Shown piece after piece: positions 35,267 through 42,701 of a DNA stretch of 59,328 nucleotides. The stretch is taken from positions 1 through 59,328 of the forward strand of contig CAMYLC010000092.1 of NCBI GenBank assembly GCA_947259195.1, written 5' to 3'. Numbering within the stretch: position 1 is the stretch's first letter; each line of letters opens with the position of its first letter. This DNA comes from Thermoanaerobaculia bacterium. Lineage in GTDB: Bacteria; Acidobacteriota; Thermoanaerobaculia; Multivoradales; JAHEKO01. Below the pieces are notes generated by a model, which made no database searches, was not told where the DNA came from, and saw nothing but the letters and a program-made list of their open reading frames with translations. Made by a program: the position numbers and the translations under genes.

Positions 35267-35867
35267 GGACGGGTCGTTGATGAAATGCGCCTCGAATGGC
35301 CGAGGTCACGGTCAGAGCACCAGGCTTCTGCACTCCACGCATCTCGACGCACAGGTGTCGAGCTTCGATGACCACCATGGCACCCTGGGGGTGGAGCTTC
35401 TCCTCCAGAAACCCCACAACCTGCTCTGTCAACCGCTCCTGCAATTGAGGGCGCTTGGCATAGAACTCCAGGATGCGGGCGAACTTCGACAAACCGATGA
35501 TCCGGTCGGAGGGAATGTAGGCGATGTGAGCCTTCCCGTAGAAGGGAACCAGGTGATGAGAGCACATCGAATAGAACGGGATATCCCGCTCCATCACCAT
35601 GTGGGAGTACTCCTCCTCATTGGGAAAGGTCGTCACCGCGGGCTCGGCCCCTTCCTTGAGGCCATGGAACATCTCGTCGTACATCTTGGCGACGCGGACG
35701 TCGGTGTCCTGGAGATTGTGATCGGTCATGTCGAGCCCCAACTCAACGAGAATGGCCCGGACGTGCTCGGCGATTCTTCGGATCTGCTCCGGGTCGGTCT
35801 CGGCGATCTTGTTGGCCGATTCCGCGGTATCGGCACTATCAATGGCAGGGGTCTGATCTCGACTCAT
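35232..35867 (-). CDS. folE: GTP cyclohydrolase I
   Basis: FolE converts GTP to 7,8-dihydroneopterin triphosphate, the first step of folate and pterin synthesis. The 211-residue product has the zinc and active-site region FYSMCSHHLVPFYGKAHIAYIP (about residues 97-118), GLSKFARILEFYAKRPQLQERLTEQ and the C-terminal CVEMRGVQKPGALTVTS. The N-terminal 25 residues are a non-conserved extension. The ATG is preceded by GGAGAAAG. It is divergent from the selenoprotein gene; the 195-nt gap holds both promoters. Confidence 0.96.
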   Translation of the reverse strand: MSRDQTPAIDSADTAESANKIAETDPEQIRRIAEHVRAILVELGLDMTDHNLQDTDVRVAKMYDEMFHGLKEGAEPAVTTFPNEEEYSHMVMERDIPFYSMCSHHLVPFYGKAHIAYIPSDRIIGLSKFARILEFYAKRPQLQERLTEQVVGFLEEKLHPQGAMVVIEARHLCVEMRGVQKPGALTVTSAIRGAFHQRPVREEFLDLLRRS

Positions 35868-36037
35868 CGTGTCTTTCTCCGGATTCCCAATGACTCCAAC
35901 ACTGGTAGCCTTGGCACTGGACTGCTGATTCTATCCCACCCCCTCTCTGCTCTACCGACAGGTCGCAGGCCCGGTCCTTACGAGGCCAGCTGACGCTCGG
36001 AGCCGAGGTCTTCACCGACGAGTCTCCGACTCTCGTC

Positions 36038-36043
36038 TATAAT
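36038..36043 (+). promoter_or_regulatory. -10 box for the SelW-like selenoprotein gene
   Basis: A perfect TATAAT (36038-36043) lies 19 nt before the ATG at 36063. A TTCACC further upstream (36011-36016) is too distant (21 nt) to be a normal -35 box, so the upstream element is unclear. A GGAG Shine-Dalgarno sequence (36052-36055) sits 7 nt before the start. Confidence 0.45.
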
Positions 36044-36062
36044 TCGCTGACGGAGAACCGAC

Positions 36063-36296
36063 ATGCCCGATCTGACCATCGAATACTGCGTAGTTTGAAA
36101 CTATTATCCCCGTGCCGCCGGTCTGGCGGACGAAATCAAGGGCCGTTTCGGTGTCAGCCCAGAGCTGATCAAGGGACGCGACGGTGTGTTCGAAGTTCGG
36201 CTCGCCGACGAGACGATCTACTCCAAGCGAGCCACGGGTAGATTTCCCGCCCCTGGAGAGGTCGAAGAGCTGCTGGAAGGCAAGCTTGAAACCTAG
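36063..36296 (+). CDS. SelW-like (Rdx family) selenoprotein with in-frame UGA
   Basis: Read from the ATG at 36063 to the TAG at 36294-36296 this is a 77-residue protein if the TGA at 36096-36098 (codon 12) is read as selenocysteine. The start is MPDLTIEYCVVUNYYPRAAG, with the CxxU redox pair at 9-12. The rest keeps the family features: a LADEIKGRFG helix, LIKGRDGVFEV, TIYSKRATGRFP and a final EEVEELLEG-like helix. SelW/Rdx proteins are thioredoxin-fold thiol oxidoreductases, and bacterial homologues have CxxC or CxxU. The coding frame continues without another stop across 65 codons after UGA, a GGAG site precedes the ATG, and a SECIS-like stem-loop follows. Its stop overlaps the converging rRNA methyltransferase gene by 4 nt. 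SelA/B/C/D must be elsewhere in the genome. Confidence 0.88.
36112..36131 (+). promoter_or_regulatory. Bacterial SECIS element candidate
   Basis: After the UGA (36096-36098) the RNA can form CCGCC (36115-36119) paired with GGCGG (36125-36129) around the loop GGUCU (36120-36124). Below, G36114 bulges and GU (36112-36113) pairs with AC (36130-36131). The loop starts 21 nt after the UGA. As I recall it, the E. coli fdhF element also has GGUCU in its loop and a single bulged base in the stem, the features read by SelB. Placement and shape fit the bacterial consensus. Confidence 0.75.
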
Positions 36297-37534
36297 CGAC
36301 GCAACAGCTGGGCCACGACTTCCATGTGTCCGGTCTGTGGAAATAGATCGAGCAGGACCAGCTCCTCGATCGAGTAGAGCTCACCCAAGATCCTGAGGTC
36401 CCTCGCCAGCGTTCCAGCGTGGCACGAGACGTAGGTCAGGCGGCTTGGAGCCCTGGCGCCAAGAACAGTCCTGACCACCTTGGAGAGTCCACTTCGAGGT
36501 GGATCGACGATCACCCTTTCAGCCTTCTCCGGCATCTCGTCGATCCAACCTTCCACGGCTCGCGAGACGACCTCGAGCTGCTTGAATCGATGATTTCGTG
36601 CATTGCGTTGAGCAAATCGTGCCGCGACTCTATCCCCCTCCACCGCGGTGACGCGCTCGTAGTTTCGCGCCAGAGGCAGGCTGAAGAGCCCGACCCCGGC
36701 ATACAGATCGAAGGCCTCTTGCCCAGTCCACTCCCCCACCGTAACTTCGACCAGCGTCGGCAGCAGCTGGTGGTGGGCCTGAAAGAAGCAGCGGGCATCG
36801 AGTGAAAAGTCGAGATCGCCGACCTGTAGCCTGACATCGCCGTGAGGCAGACCGGGAACCACTGGCGCCGTGCTCAGGGCACCGTCTTCTCCGACCAGGA
36901 GATCCAGCCGGCGCGGTCCATTTTCTGACAAATGGCCAGGAAGAGAACTCATCACACTTTCCAGCTCGGGCACGAGCACAGGGCATCGATCCACCGGGAC
37001 GACTTCGGTGCTGCGTCGCGAGTGATAGCCGACCCCGACCGTCCCTTGATCAGAGCTGGTATGGAGTTGCGTGCGAACGCGATAGCCCCAGGGTCGACCA
37101 GCCACCACTCTCACCGGGAGAGCCTCACCTAGCCCTCCGAGCCGGCGTAGCGTCTCCTCCACCGCGGCAGCCTTGAGCTCCACCTGAAGGTCATCCTCCA
37201 GGTGCTGCAGATCACAGCCGCCACAGCTTCCGAAGAAAGGACATGGCGGCTCGCGTCGACCTTGCCCCGGCTCCACGATCTCGACGATCTCGGCTCGAGC
37301 ATAGTCGGGTCGCCGTTCCGTCAGCCGCACACGCAGGCGATCACCAGGCGCAGATCGCGGGATGAAGAGGGGTATGCCCTCGAATCTGGCCAGGCCATCT
37401 CCCCCGGCGATCAGCTTCTCGACTTCGACTTCCAGCTCGTCCAGGGAGGCGAGCCGGGCTGCAGCTTGTCCCCTCTGAGACTCGCGCGATCCCGGAGGGA
37501 CTGACCCTGCAGGAGTCTTGGGAGTGAACGGCAT
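36293..37534 (-). CDS. 23S rRNA/tRNA (uracil-C5)-methyltransferase, RlmD/TrmA family
   Basis: This SAM-dependent family makes 5-methyluridine in rRNA or tRNA. The product (413 residues from the ATG at 37534; a TTG 18 nt upstream is an alternative) has an N-terminal TRAM domain (VEVEKLIAGGDGLARFEG), a 4Fe-4S cluster motif CPFFGSCGGCDLQH, the SAM motif FDLYAGVGLFSLPLA, IVDPPRSGLS and the catalytic Cys in LTYVSCHAGTLARDL. A cluster motif is typical of RlmD/RlmC rather than TrmA. The exact uridine target cannot be decided. Confidence 0.93.
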   Translation of the reverse strand: MPFTPKTPAGSVPPGSRESQRGQAAARLASLDELEVEVEKLIAGGDGLARFEGIPLFIPRSAPGDRLRVRLTERRPDYARAEIVEIVEPGQGRREPPCPFFGSCGGCDLQHLEDDLQVELKAAAVEETLRRLGGLGEALPVRVVAGRPWGYRVRTQLHTSSDQGTVGVGYHSRRSTEVVPVDRCPVLVPELESVMSSLPGHLSENGPRRLDLLVGEDGALSTAPVVPGLPHGDVRLQVGDLDFSLDARCFFQAHHQLLPTLVEVTVGEWTGQEAFDLYAGVGLFSLPLARNYERVTAVEGDRVAARFAQRNARNHRFKQLEVVSRAVEGWIDEMPEKAERVIVDPPRSGLSKVVRTVLGARAPSRLTYVSCHAGTLARDLRILGELYSIEELVLLDLFPQTGHMEVVAQLLRR

Positions 37535-37565
37535 AGGATTTCTGCTCGACAAGGCTCTAGATGGC

Positions 37566-38387
37566 TCAATCCATCAGCAGATGAACGCGAGGCTCCAGCC
37601 CCCTGAGCTCCTGCTCGACGGCCGATCGAATCTGCGTCTTGTCGAAACGCCAGCTCGCATGGTGGAGGACCAGATCCCGGTTGCGGAACCCTCGCACCCT
37701 GTCGGCCAGATCGGACAGGTGAAGATGCTTGAACCGCCGGCCCCGGGAGCGGCTCGCCTCACCGAAGAAGGTGCATTCCAGGAGCAGCACCGTGCTGTCG
37801 AACAGACGTGGCTCCAGCTCGAAAACCCCGGTGCCGGTGTCGCCGCAATAGGTCACCCACAGCTCTTGATTCACGTCTTCGATCTCCGTACCGTTGCTTC
37901 TCAGTTCCGCAAGCTCCGAGGCCGACCGGTTTCGAAACGGCTCTTTCAACTGCCGCCGATCCCGCACCAGGTGATAGCCCAGGCTCGGGACGACGTGGTC
38001 GGTGGCGAAGGCCTCGACACTCAGATCGCGCCCGACCGATACCTGATCACCCGGCTCGAGGCCCTGCAGTTCGTAGTGATAGGAGACCCGCTCGAGGCTC
38101 TCGGCTGCCTCGACGAGCCGCCGTAGGCCCTCCACGGTATCGGCTGGACAGAAGACTCGCGTCGACTCCACTCCCTGCATCTCTTTCAGGGACAGGACGA
38201 ATGGCAACCCCAGAGCGTGATCGAGATGTCCGTGAGTCAGGAAGACATCGTCAGCGCCGGCCAGCGCCAGCGACCCTCTCCCCACATCGAAGGCGAGCCC
38301 TGGCGGATGAATCCGAAACCAGCTCGCGTCACCAGCCCGCGAGCTGCCCTCGATTCTCAGATTCTCGAATTGAAGACTGACGCTCAT
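37566..38387 (-). CDS. RNase Z-like metallo-beta-lactamase fold hydrolase
   Basis: The 273-residue product has the metal-binding motif THGHLDHALG (HxHxDH), FATDHVVPSLGYHL, the YCGDTG aspartate motif and a final histidine in FKHLHLSDL/LHHASWRF. The layout with long C-terminal region fits the RNase Z/ElaC group, which cuts tRNA 3' trailers, although the exosite is not clear. It follows the GAPDH-like gene by 83 nt and precedes the rRNA methyltransferase by about 31 nt. Confidence 0.8.
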   Translation of the reverse strand: MSVSLQFENLRIEGSSRAGDASWFRIHPPGLAFDVGRGSLALAGADDVFLTHGHLDHALGLPFVLSLKEMQGVESTRVFCPADTVEGLRRLVEAAESLERVSYHYELQGLEPGDQVSVGRDLSVEAFATDHVVPSLGYHLVRDRRQLKEPFRNRSASELAELRSNGTEIEDVNQELWVTYCGDTGTGVFELEPRLFDSTVLLLECTFFGEASRSRGRRFKHLHLSDLADRVRGFRNRDLVLHHASWRFDKTQIRSAVEQELRGLEPRVHLLMD

Positions 38388-38470
38388 TCCCAGGCAACCT
38401 CGTCGCCGGACCTTGGCCCGCAGTATTCATGACCGGGCGAGTCGATCGTGGAAAGCGCCGGTCTATCGGT

Positions 38471-39535
38471 CTAGATCTCCTGATAAACCCAGCGGCGGAG
38501 CGGCTCCAACCGTTCGGCGACGGAATCCCAATTGGGCTCCATCAACCAGAGAGTAGCGGCCACCGACGACAAGAGCGAGTTACCGTCCTGGGGGGTGAAA
38601 CAGAATCCGTAGACCTCTCTCTTGTCCCGCACCACCAGGGTCGGTAGCGCGACCACCGTCTGCGAGAGGATGCGGCCGTAGTAACCATGGTCGCGTCCGA
38701 AGCTGAAAATGAGATTCGCCTCCCGCTTTGCCGTCGTCGCCACGCGATGGTTGTCTCGAAACCTTTCGACTACCTCTTCCAGGTCCATGTCCCGCGTCAG
38801 CCGCAGCTGGAACCATATGGAGTGCATGTACTGGGTGTTCAGCTTGACGGCACTGGAGAACATATCGAGATCCATACCCAATGTCTCGAATACTCCATGG
38901 GCATCGCGGGCGTGGTGGGTGCCGAACTGCGAATCGTCGTGCTTGCCGACGCTCGGAGCTGGAACGAACTTCTCGACCTGGGTGACGTCGTTGGCCCGGC
39001 GCATGCAGACGAAGTTGGCTCGATCCAGGCAGTAGACTCCTTCCCCCTCGTCGCTGATGGTCTTGACCAGCGTGGTGATGTTGTGGGTGTTGCAGGAGAC
39101 TATCTGGATAAACTTGTCCTCGGCAGCCACCAGAGATTCTTCGTTGATGCCCCTGGCATACGGTTTGCCGAAACCGAATTCGCTTCCCTGAGCCAGGTAG
39201 CCCTTCGGCCCTTTCAGCTTGATGTAGAAGTCCTCCTTGTTCTGGTTGCCTGCCGGTGTACAGTCGACGACTACGGTAGCCCTCTCCAGGGCCTCCTCGG
39301 AGGTGTAGCTCACGGTGTGTCCCATGTTCTCGTACGAATTCACACGATCCGGATCGGTAGCCAGCTTGGCTCCGCGGGCCATCAGATGGCCGATGCGGGC
39401 CCGATCCGATTCCAGAGGAGTTCGCTTGTGAAAGGTCACCTCATCGATACCCATCCGATCGTGAAAGTCGGTAAAAAGCCCGATGAGTGGTTCACCGATC
39501 GTGCCGGTTCCGACAACATGGACGACTCGTTTCAT
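38471..39535 (-). CDS. Archaeal-type (class II) glyceraldehyde-3-phosphate dehydrogenase homologue
   Basis: The 354-residue product has an N-terminal Rossmann motif VVGTGTIGEPLIG. Conserved blocks match archaeal GAPDH rather than the common bacterial Gap: VVDCTPAGNQNKEDFY (compare DATPGG...K), the catalytic Cys in IVSCNTHNITTLVKTI, RRANDVTQ, THHARDAHG and YMHSIWFQLRL. Archaeal enzymes use NAD(P) and oxidise glyceraldehyde-3-phosphate. I start at the ATG at 39535, which has GAGGG upstream. Whether it acts in glycolysis or on another substrate is open. Confidence 0.72.
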   Translation of the reverse strand: MKRVVHVVGTGTIGEPLIGLFTDFHDRMGIDEVTFHKRTPLESDRARIGHLMARGAKLATDPDRVNSYENMGHTVSYTSEEALERATVVVDCTPAGNQNKEDFYIKLKGPKGYLAQGSEFGFGKPYARGINEESLVAAEDKFIQIVSCNTHNITTLVKTISDEGEGVYCLDRANFVCMRRANDVTQVEKFVPAPSVGKHDDSQFGTHHARDAHGVFETLGMDLDMFSSAVKLNTQYMHSIWFQLRLTRDMDLEEVVERFRDNHRVATTAKREANLIFSFGRDHGYYGRILSQTVVALPTLVVRDKREVYGFCFTPQDGNSLLSSVAATLWLMEPNWDSVAERLEPLRRWVYQEI

Positions 39536-39666
39536 GACACCCTCGCTCTTGTATTCAGGCAATTCGCTGCAATGGAATCACTCACTGCGGGCTAGCGCTC
39601 AACTCGAGGAAAGGGTAACACATCCTCACGGACCCCAAGAAGCGAATACTGCTATGCAAATACGAC

Positions 39667-39888
39667 CTATTCGGCCCCGTGGCGCCACTCCGGATCGCGC
39701 TGCGCGAACTCGTCGAGATCGCGTGGAACCTCGACCAGCGTTCGCGTTGTGCTCGGCTCACACGAGTGGTTCTCGCACTCGTAGGTGTAGACGTTGCGTG
39801 CCTCACCGGGTTTGAAACCGATGAGTGTTTGATAGGTTTGGCACTGACCACACCTGATCGAGATATTTCCGATGTTGATCGTCTTCAT
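39667..39888 (-). CDS. Small zinc-ribbon-like protein
   Basis: The 73-residue product has a CGQC pair near residue 12 and a CENHSC pair near residue 37, the pattern of a zinc ribbon. The rest is short, with an acidic C-terminus. I do not recognise the family. The ATG at 39888 gives a compact protein; an in-frame extension upstream would overlap the divergent VWFA gene. A 7-bp palindrome lies between the two. Confidence 0.6.
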   Translation of the reverse strand: MKTINIGNISIRCGQCQTYQTLIGFKPGEARNVYTYECENHSCEPSTTRTLVEVPRDLDEFAQRDPEWRHGAE

Positions 39889-39912
39889 GAGGAATTCTTC
39901 TGCCCCTAACGG

Positions 39913-39933
39913 GTGAGGCCTTATCTGCCTCAC
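39913..39933. promoter_or_regulatory. Palindrome between divergent zinc-ribbon and VWFA genes
   Basis: GTGAGGC (39913-39919) and GCCTCAC (39927-39933) are perfect inverted copies around CTTATCT. The spacer holds a TTATCT that could act as a -10 box for the plus-strand gene at 39941. The site could be an operator for both genes. Confidence 0.4.
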
Positions 39934-39940
39934 GGTCCAT

Positions 39941-40948
39941 ATGAGAGTCTCTTTCGGCACCCTCAAGGCTACCAGACGGCCTCCTCTCGCTTCCCGATCA
40001 GCGGCATGGCTGACGGCATTCGTGCTGAGCCTTACTCTGGTCCTCGCTCAGGACGTTCCCAACCCCGGCGGTGGGTTCCAGGAGGAGGTCTCGGTTGGCT
40101 ATGTCCTGGTGCCGATCGTGGCGCGCCAAGCCAAAGGCGCCTACGCCACCGACTTGAAGCCCGAGGACTTTCGCCTCCTGGTCAATGGCCAGGTCGTCGA
40201 CTTCGAGAGCTTCGAGCAGGGAGACCGGGCACCGGTCACCGTCATGTTTCTGCAGGACCTTTCGGGAAGCATGGCCAACAGCAACAAGATGATCCTCAGC
40301 CGAACGGTCCTGGACCGCCTGATCATGGGGCACCGGTCCGGCGACAACTGGGGCCTGACTTCCTTCGCCAGCGAGCGCGTGTCGGTCGATGTGTCGTTCA
40401 CGGACAATGTCGAGCTGTTGCGAGAATCAGCAGACTCCTGGCGGCCCTACGGCACCACGGCCCTGCACGATGCAGTTGCCTGGTTACCGGACCTCACCGC
40501 CCACGTGCACAGCGCCCGACGCGCTGCCATCGTGATTACCGACGGCGTCGACAATGCGAGCCAAATCGATCCGTATGCGGCACGGGAGAAAGTGCGGCAA
40601 GCGGAGCTGCCGGTCTATGTCCTGGGCTTGTCCACCGGCGACATCGAATCCCTGGACCGCGAAGGAGAAAAGGTCTATCGATATGCCGACGTGCTGAATC
40701 TGTTGTCTCACATGACAGGCGGGCATTACTTCCCTGTGGTGAGCCAGAGTGATGCGCTGCTGGCCTGCAACAAGATCGTCAGTGAGATTCGCAATCAGTA
40801 CGTCATCGGCTTTCCGACGAGCGCCCTCGGAACGCCCACCTACCACCAGATCGAGGTGCAGGCGCGCGGCAAGAAGAAGCTCAAGCTCTCCTTTCGCCAG
40901 GGCTACAGCGGCACGCTACCGAAAGCCCTGGTGCCCTCAGGGCAGTGA
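39941..40948 (+). CDS. VWFA-related domain protein (acidobacterial type)
   Basis: The 335-residue product has a signal peptide (SAAWLTAFVLSLTLVLAQ) and a von Willebrand A domain. Before the VWA domain lies the YVLVPIVARQAKGAYATDLKPEDFRLLVNGQ segment (residues about 53-83) diagnostic of the VWFA-related Acidobacterial family. The MIDAS metal site is intact: DLSGS (LQDLSGSMANS), the Thr in GTTALHDAV and ITDGVDN. The C-terminal YVIGFPTS region is also typical. A role in protein-protein contact outside the cytoplasm is likely; the ligand is unknown. Confidence 0.9.
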   Translation: MRVSFGTLKATRRPPLASRSAAWLTAFVLSLTLVLAQDVPNPGGGFQEEVSVGYVLVPIVARQAKGAYATDLKPEDFRLLVNGQVVDFESFEQGDRAPVTVMFLQDLSGSMANSNKMILSRTVLDRLIMGHRSGDNWGLTSFASERVSVDVSFTDNVELLRESADSWRPYGTTALHDAVAWLPDLTAHVHSARRAAIVITDGVDNASQIDPYAAREKVRQAELPVYVLGLSTGDIESLDREGEKVYRYADVLNLLSHMTGGHYFPVVSQSDALLACNKIVSEIRNQYVIGFPTSALGTPTYHQIEVQARGKKKLKLSFRQGYSGTLPKALVPSGQ

Positions 40949-40951
40949 GGC

Positions 40952-41049
40952 TTGAGGCGGCCGGCGTTCCTTCGGCCGGCCTTTGAGGGCTTGCGGGTTG
41001 AGGCGCCCGTCGTCCCTCCGGCCTACCCTTGAGGCAGTGGGGTCCCCCC
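40952..41049. repeat. Dispersed GC-rich repeat, copy A
   Basis: About 98 bp beginning TTGAGGCGGCCGGCGTTCC, containing several TTGAGG units and a hairpin (GGCCGG...CCGGCC), and ending in a run of G then C. A second copy of roughly 80 percent identity, judged by eye, lies at 59134-59233 in the same orientation. Both copies lie just outside genes, so they may be intergenic repeat elements. Confidence 0.6.
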
Positions 41050-41134
41050 CCGAACTTCTTCGCCCTTGACCCAATGCCGCGCTCATCGGTACAGGGAGCC
41101 GGGACTCAAGCCCCAGGACGGGCGGGTGGCGGGG

Positions 41135-41707
41135 CTAGAGCGAGGCTTGCATTTCACCAGAGTCGTTGAGGACCTGGCGCAGGGTATTGGCGTCCGAGAG
41201 ACCGGGGCGGAGGTAGGTGATGCGCCCTTGTGGGTCCACCACCATCACGGTTGGCAGTGCGTAGATCTGCAGGCTCACTCCGAGAACCTCCTCGGTGTCG
41301 ATCGCGACTGGGTAAGGAAAGGGCCGCTGCTCGACGAACTCGCGCACTATGTCGTCGGGCTCTCCCAGGCTGATCGCCAGGAACTCGATCGAGGGGCCTC
41401 GGATTTCTTTGTAGAGCTCTTCGAGGATCTTCGCCTGCAGGCGGCAGGGGCCGCACCAGGTGGCCCAGAACTCGACGAGGACGACCCGACCGAAATAGTC
41501 GGCCAGGCGAACGCGCCCACCCTCGAGATCGGGTAAATCGAAATCGGGCGCCGGAGGACCACCCTGTTGTTCAGGTGTCTCTCCAGCGCCCGTTTGAAGC
41601 GTTTTCCAGATCAGCAGACCGCCCGCGATCAGAAGAAGTATTCCAACCACTAACAGCACGGTTCTTGTGGCTGAGCCGCTGGGCTTTGAATGAACCGTCT
41701 TCACCAT
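41135..41707 (-). CDS. TlpA-like thioredoxin-fold protein
   Basis: The 190-residue product has a basic start and one membrane helix (TVLLVVGILLLIAGGLLIW), then a periplasmic thioredoxin domain with the active site ATWCGPCRLQ. A RVVLVEFWATW strand and cis-Pro in YALPTVMVVD are typical of TlpA/ResA proteins that reduce disulfides in apo-cytochromes or partners. A disordered GPPAPDFDLPD linker precedes the fold. The active site is plain Cys, without selenocysteine. Confidence 0.9.
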   Translation of the reverse strand: MVKTVHSKPSGSATRTVLLVVGILLLIAGGLLIWKTLQTGAGETPEQQGGPPAPDFDLPDLEGGRVRLADYFGRVVLVEFWATWCGPCRLQAKILEELYKEIRGPSIEFLAISLGEPDDIVREFVEQRPFPYPVAIDTEEVLGVSLQIYALPTVMVVDPQGRITYLRPGLSDANTLRQVLNDSGEMQASL

Positions 41708-41768
41708 CGCCCGAGCTTATTCGAAGCAGCGTCGCGAGAAAAGCTCAGAACGGTCGCGGACTTTCCCG

Positions 41769-42440
41769 CTACTTCTTCTTTGCCGGGGCCTTCTTCTTGG
41801 CCGCGGTCTTCTTTCTGGCCGGAGCCTTCCTCACGGCCTTTCTCTTCGCTCTGGTTGACTTTCTCACAGCCTTCTTCTTCGCTGCGGTCGTCTTCCTCAC
41901 GGCCTTCTTCTTCGCTGCGGAGGTCTTCCTCCCAGCCTTCTTCTTGGCTCTGGTCACCTTCCTTGCAACCTTCTTCCTCTTCCTCGCCGCCTTCTTCGCG
42001 ACGCGCTTCCGGCTGGCAGCCATCCTCTTGGCAGCGGCCTTTTTCTGGGTCGGCGTCATTTTCTTGGCGGCCTTCTTGATGGCCTTCTTCCTAGCGGCCA
42101 CCTTCTTCTTGGCTGCAGCCTTCCGGCGGGCTACGGCCCTCTTGGCGGCGGCTCTCTTCTGGGCCGGAGCCTTTTTCACGGCCTTCCTCTTCGCCGCAGT
42201 CTTCTTCTTGGCCGGAGCCTTCTTCTTCGCAGCAGTCTTCTTCTTGGCCGGGGCCTTTTTCTTGGCCCGAGCCTTCTTCACGGCCTTCTTCTTCGCTGCT
42301 GTCTTCTTCTTGGCCGGAGCCTTCTTCTTCGCTGCTGTCTTCTTCTTGGCTGGAGCTTTCTTCTTCGCAGTAGTCTTCTTCCTGGCCGGAGCCTTCTTTT
42401 TCGCCGGCGCCTTCTTCTTCGCCGTCTTCTTCGTAGCCAT
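41769..42440 (-). CDS. Histone H1-like lysine/alanine-rich DNA-binding protein
   Basis: The 223-residue product consists almost entirely of Lys, Ala, Pro, Arg and Thr in KKxAPAKKKTAAKK-like units; no acidic stretch or hydrophobic core is present. Such proteins resemble the C-terminal tail of eukaryotic histone H1 and bacterial HctB/AlgP types, which bind and compact DNA without folding. Its start is preceded by GGAGGAACAGACG and the ATG. It lies downstream of the reductase gene, separated by a terminator, so it is transcribed on its own. The exact repeat number should be taken with care because repeats may be collapsed in assembly. Confidence 0.85.
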   Translation of the reverse strand: MATKKTAKKKAPAKKKAPARKKTTAKKKAPAKKKTAAKKKAPAKKKTAAKKKAVKKARAKKKAPAKKKTAAKKKAPAKKKTAAKRKAVKKAPAQKRAAAKRAVARRKAAAKKKVAARKKAIKKAAKKMTPTQKKAAAKRMAASRKRVAKKAARKRKKVARKVTRAKKKAGRKTSAAKKKAVRKTTAAKKKAVRKSTRAKRKAVRKAPARKKTAAKKKAPAKKK

Positions 42441-42524
42441 CGTCTGTTCCTCCCGCCCCTCCTACTGGGGCAACCGAGCCCTTACGCTCGACACCTGGCA
42501 AGAATGCTTGATTGCGCCTTGCCT

Positions 42525-42545
42525 AAAAGGGGCCGACGCGGCCCC
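42525..42545 (-). terminator. Rho-independent terminator of nrdJ
   Basis: On the minus strand a perfect 6-bp stem GGGGCC / GGCCCC (42545-42540 and 42534-42529, loop GCGTC) is followed by TTTT (42528-42525). It lies about 157 nt after the nrdJ stop and before the histone-like gene. Confidence 0.75.
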
Positions 42546-42701
42546 GACGAATGTCGAAGAACGAACCCTTCGACACCAGAGTCCTCGAGTCTCCGCGTTT
42601 CAACCTCACAGAAGCTTCTCGGCTCGCTGCACAAAGCGCGAGACCGAGACTTCGCGAGTTCGAAAGCTGTGAGGATCACTTAAGAGTTGTTCACTGCTGG
42701 C

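Noticed and set aside
41769..42440. CRISPR or tandem DNA repeat array
   Set aside because: The repetition is a low-complexity protein-coding pattern (Lys/Ala codons), without constant direct repeats and unique spacers.
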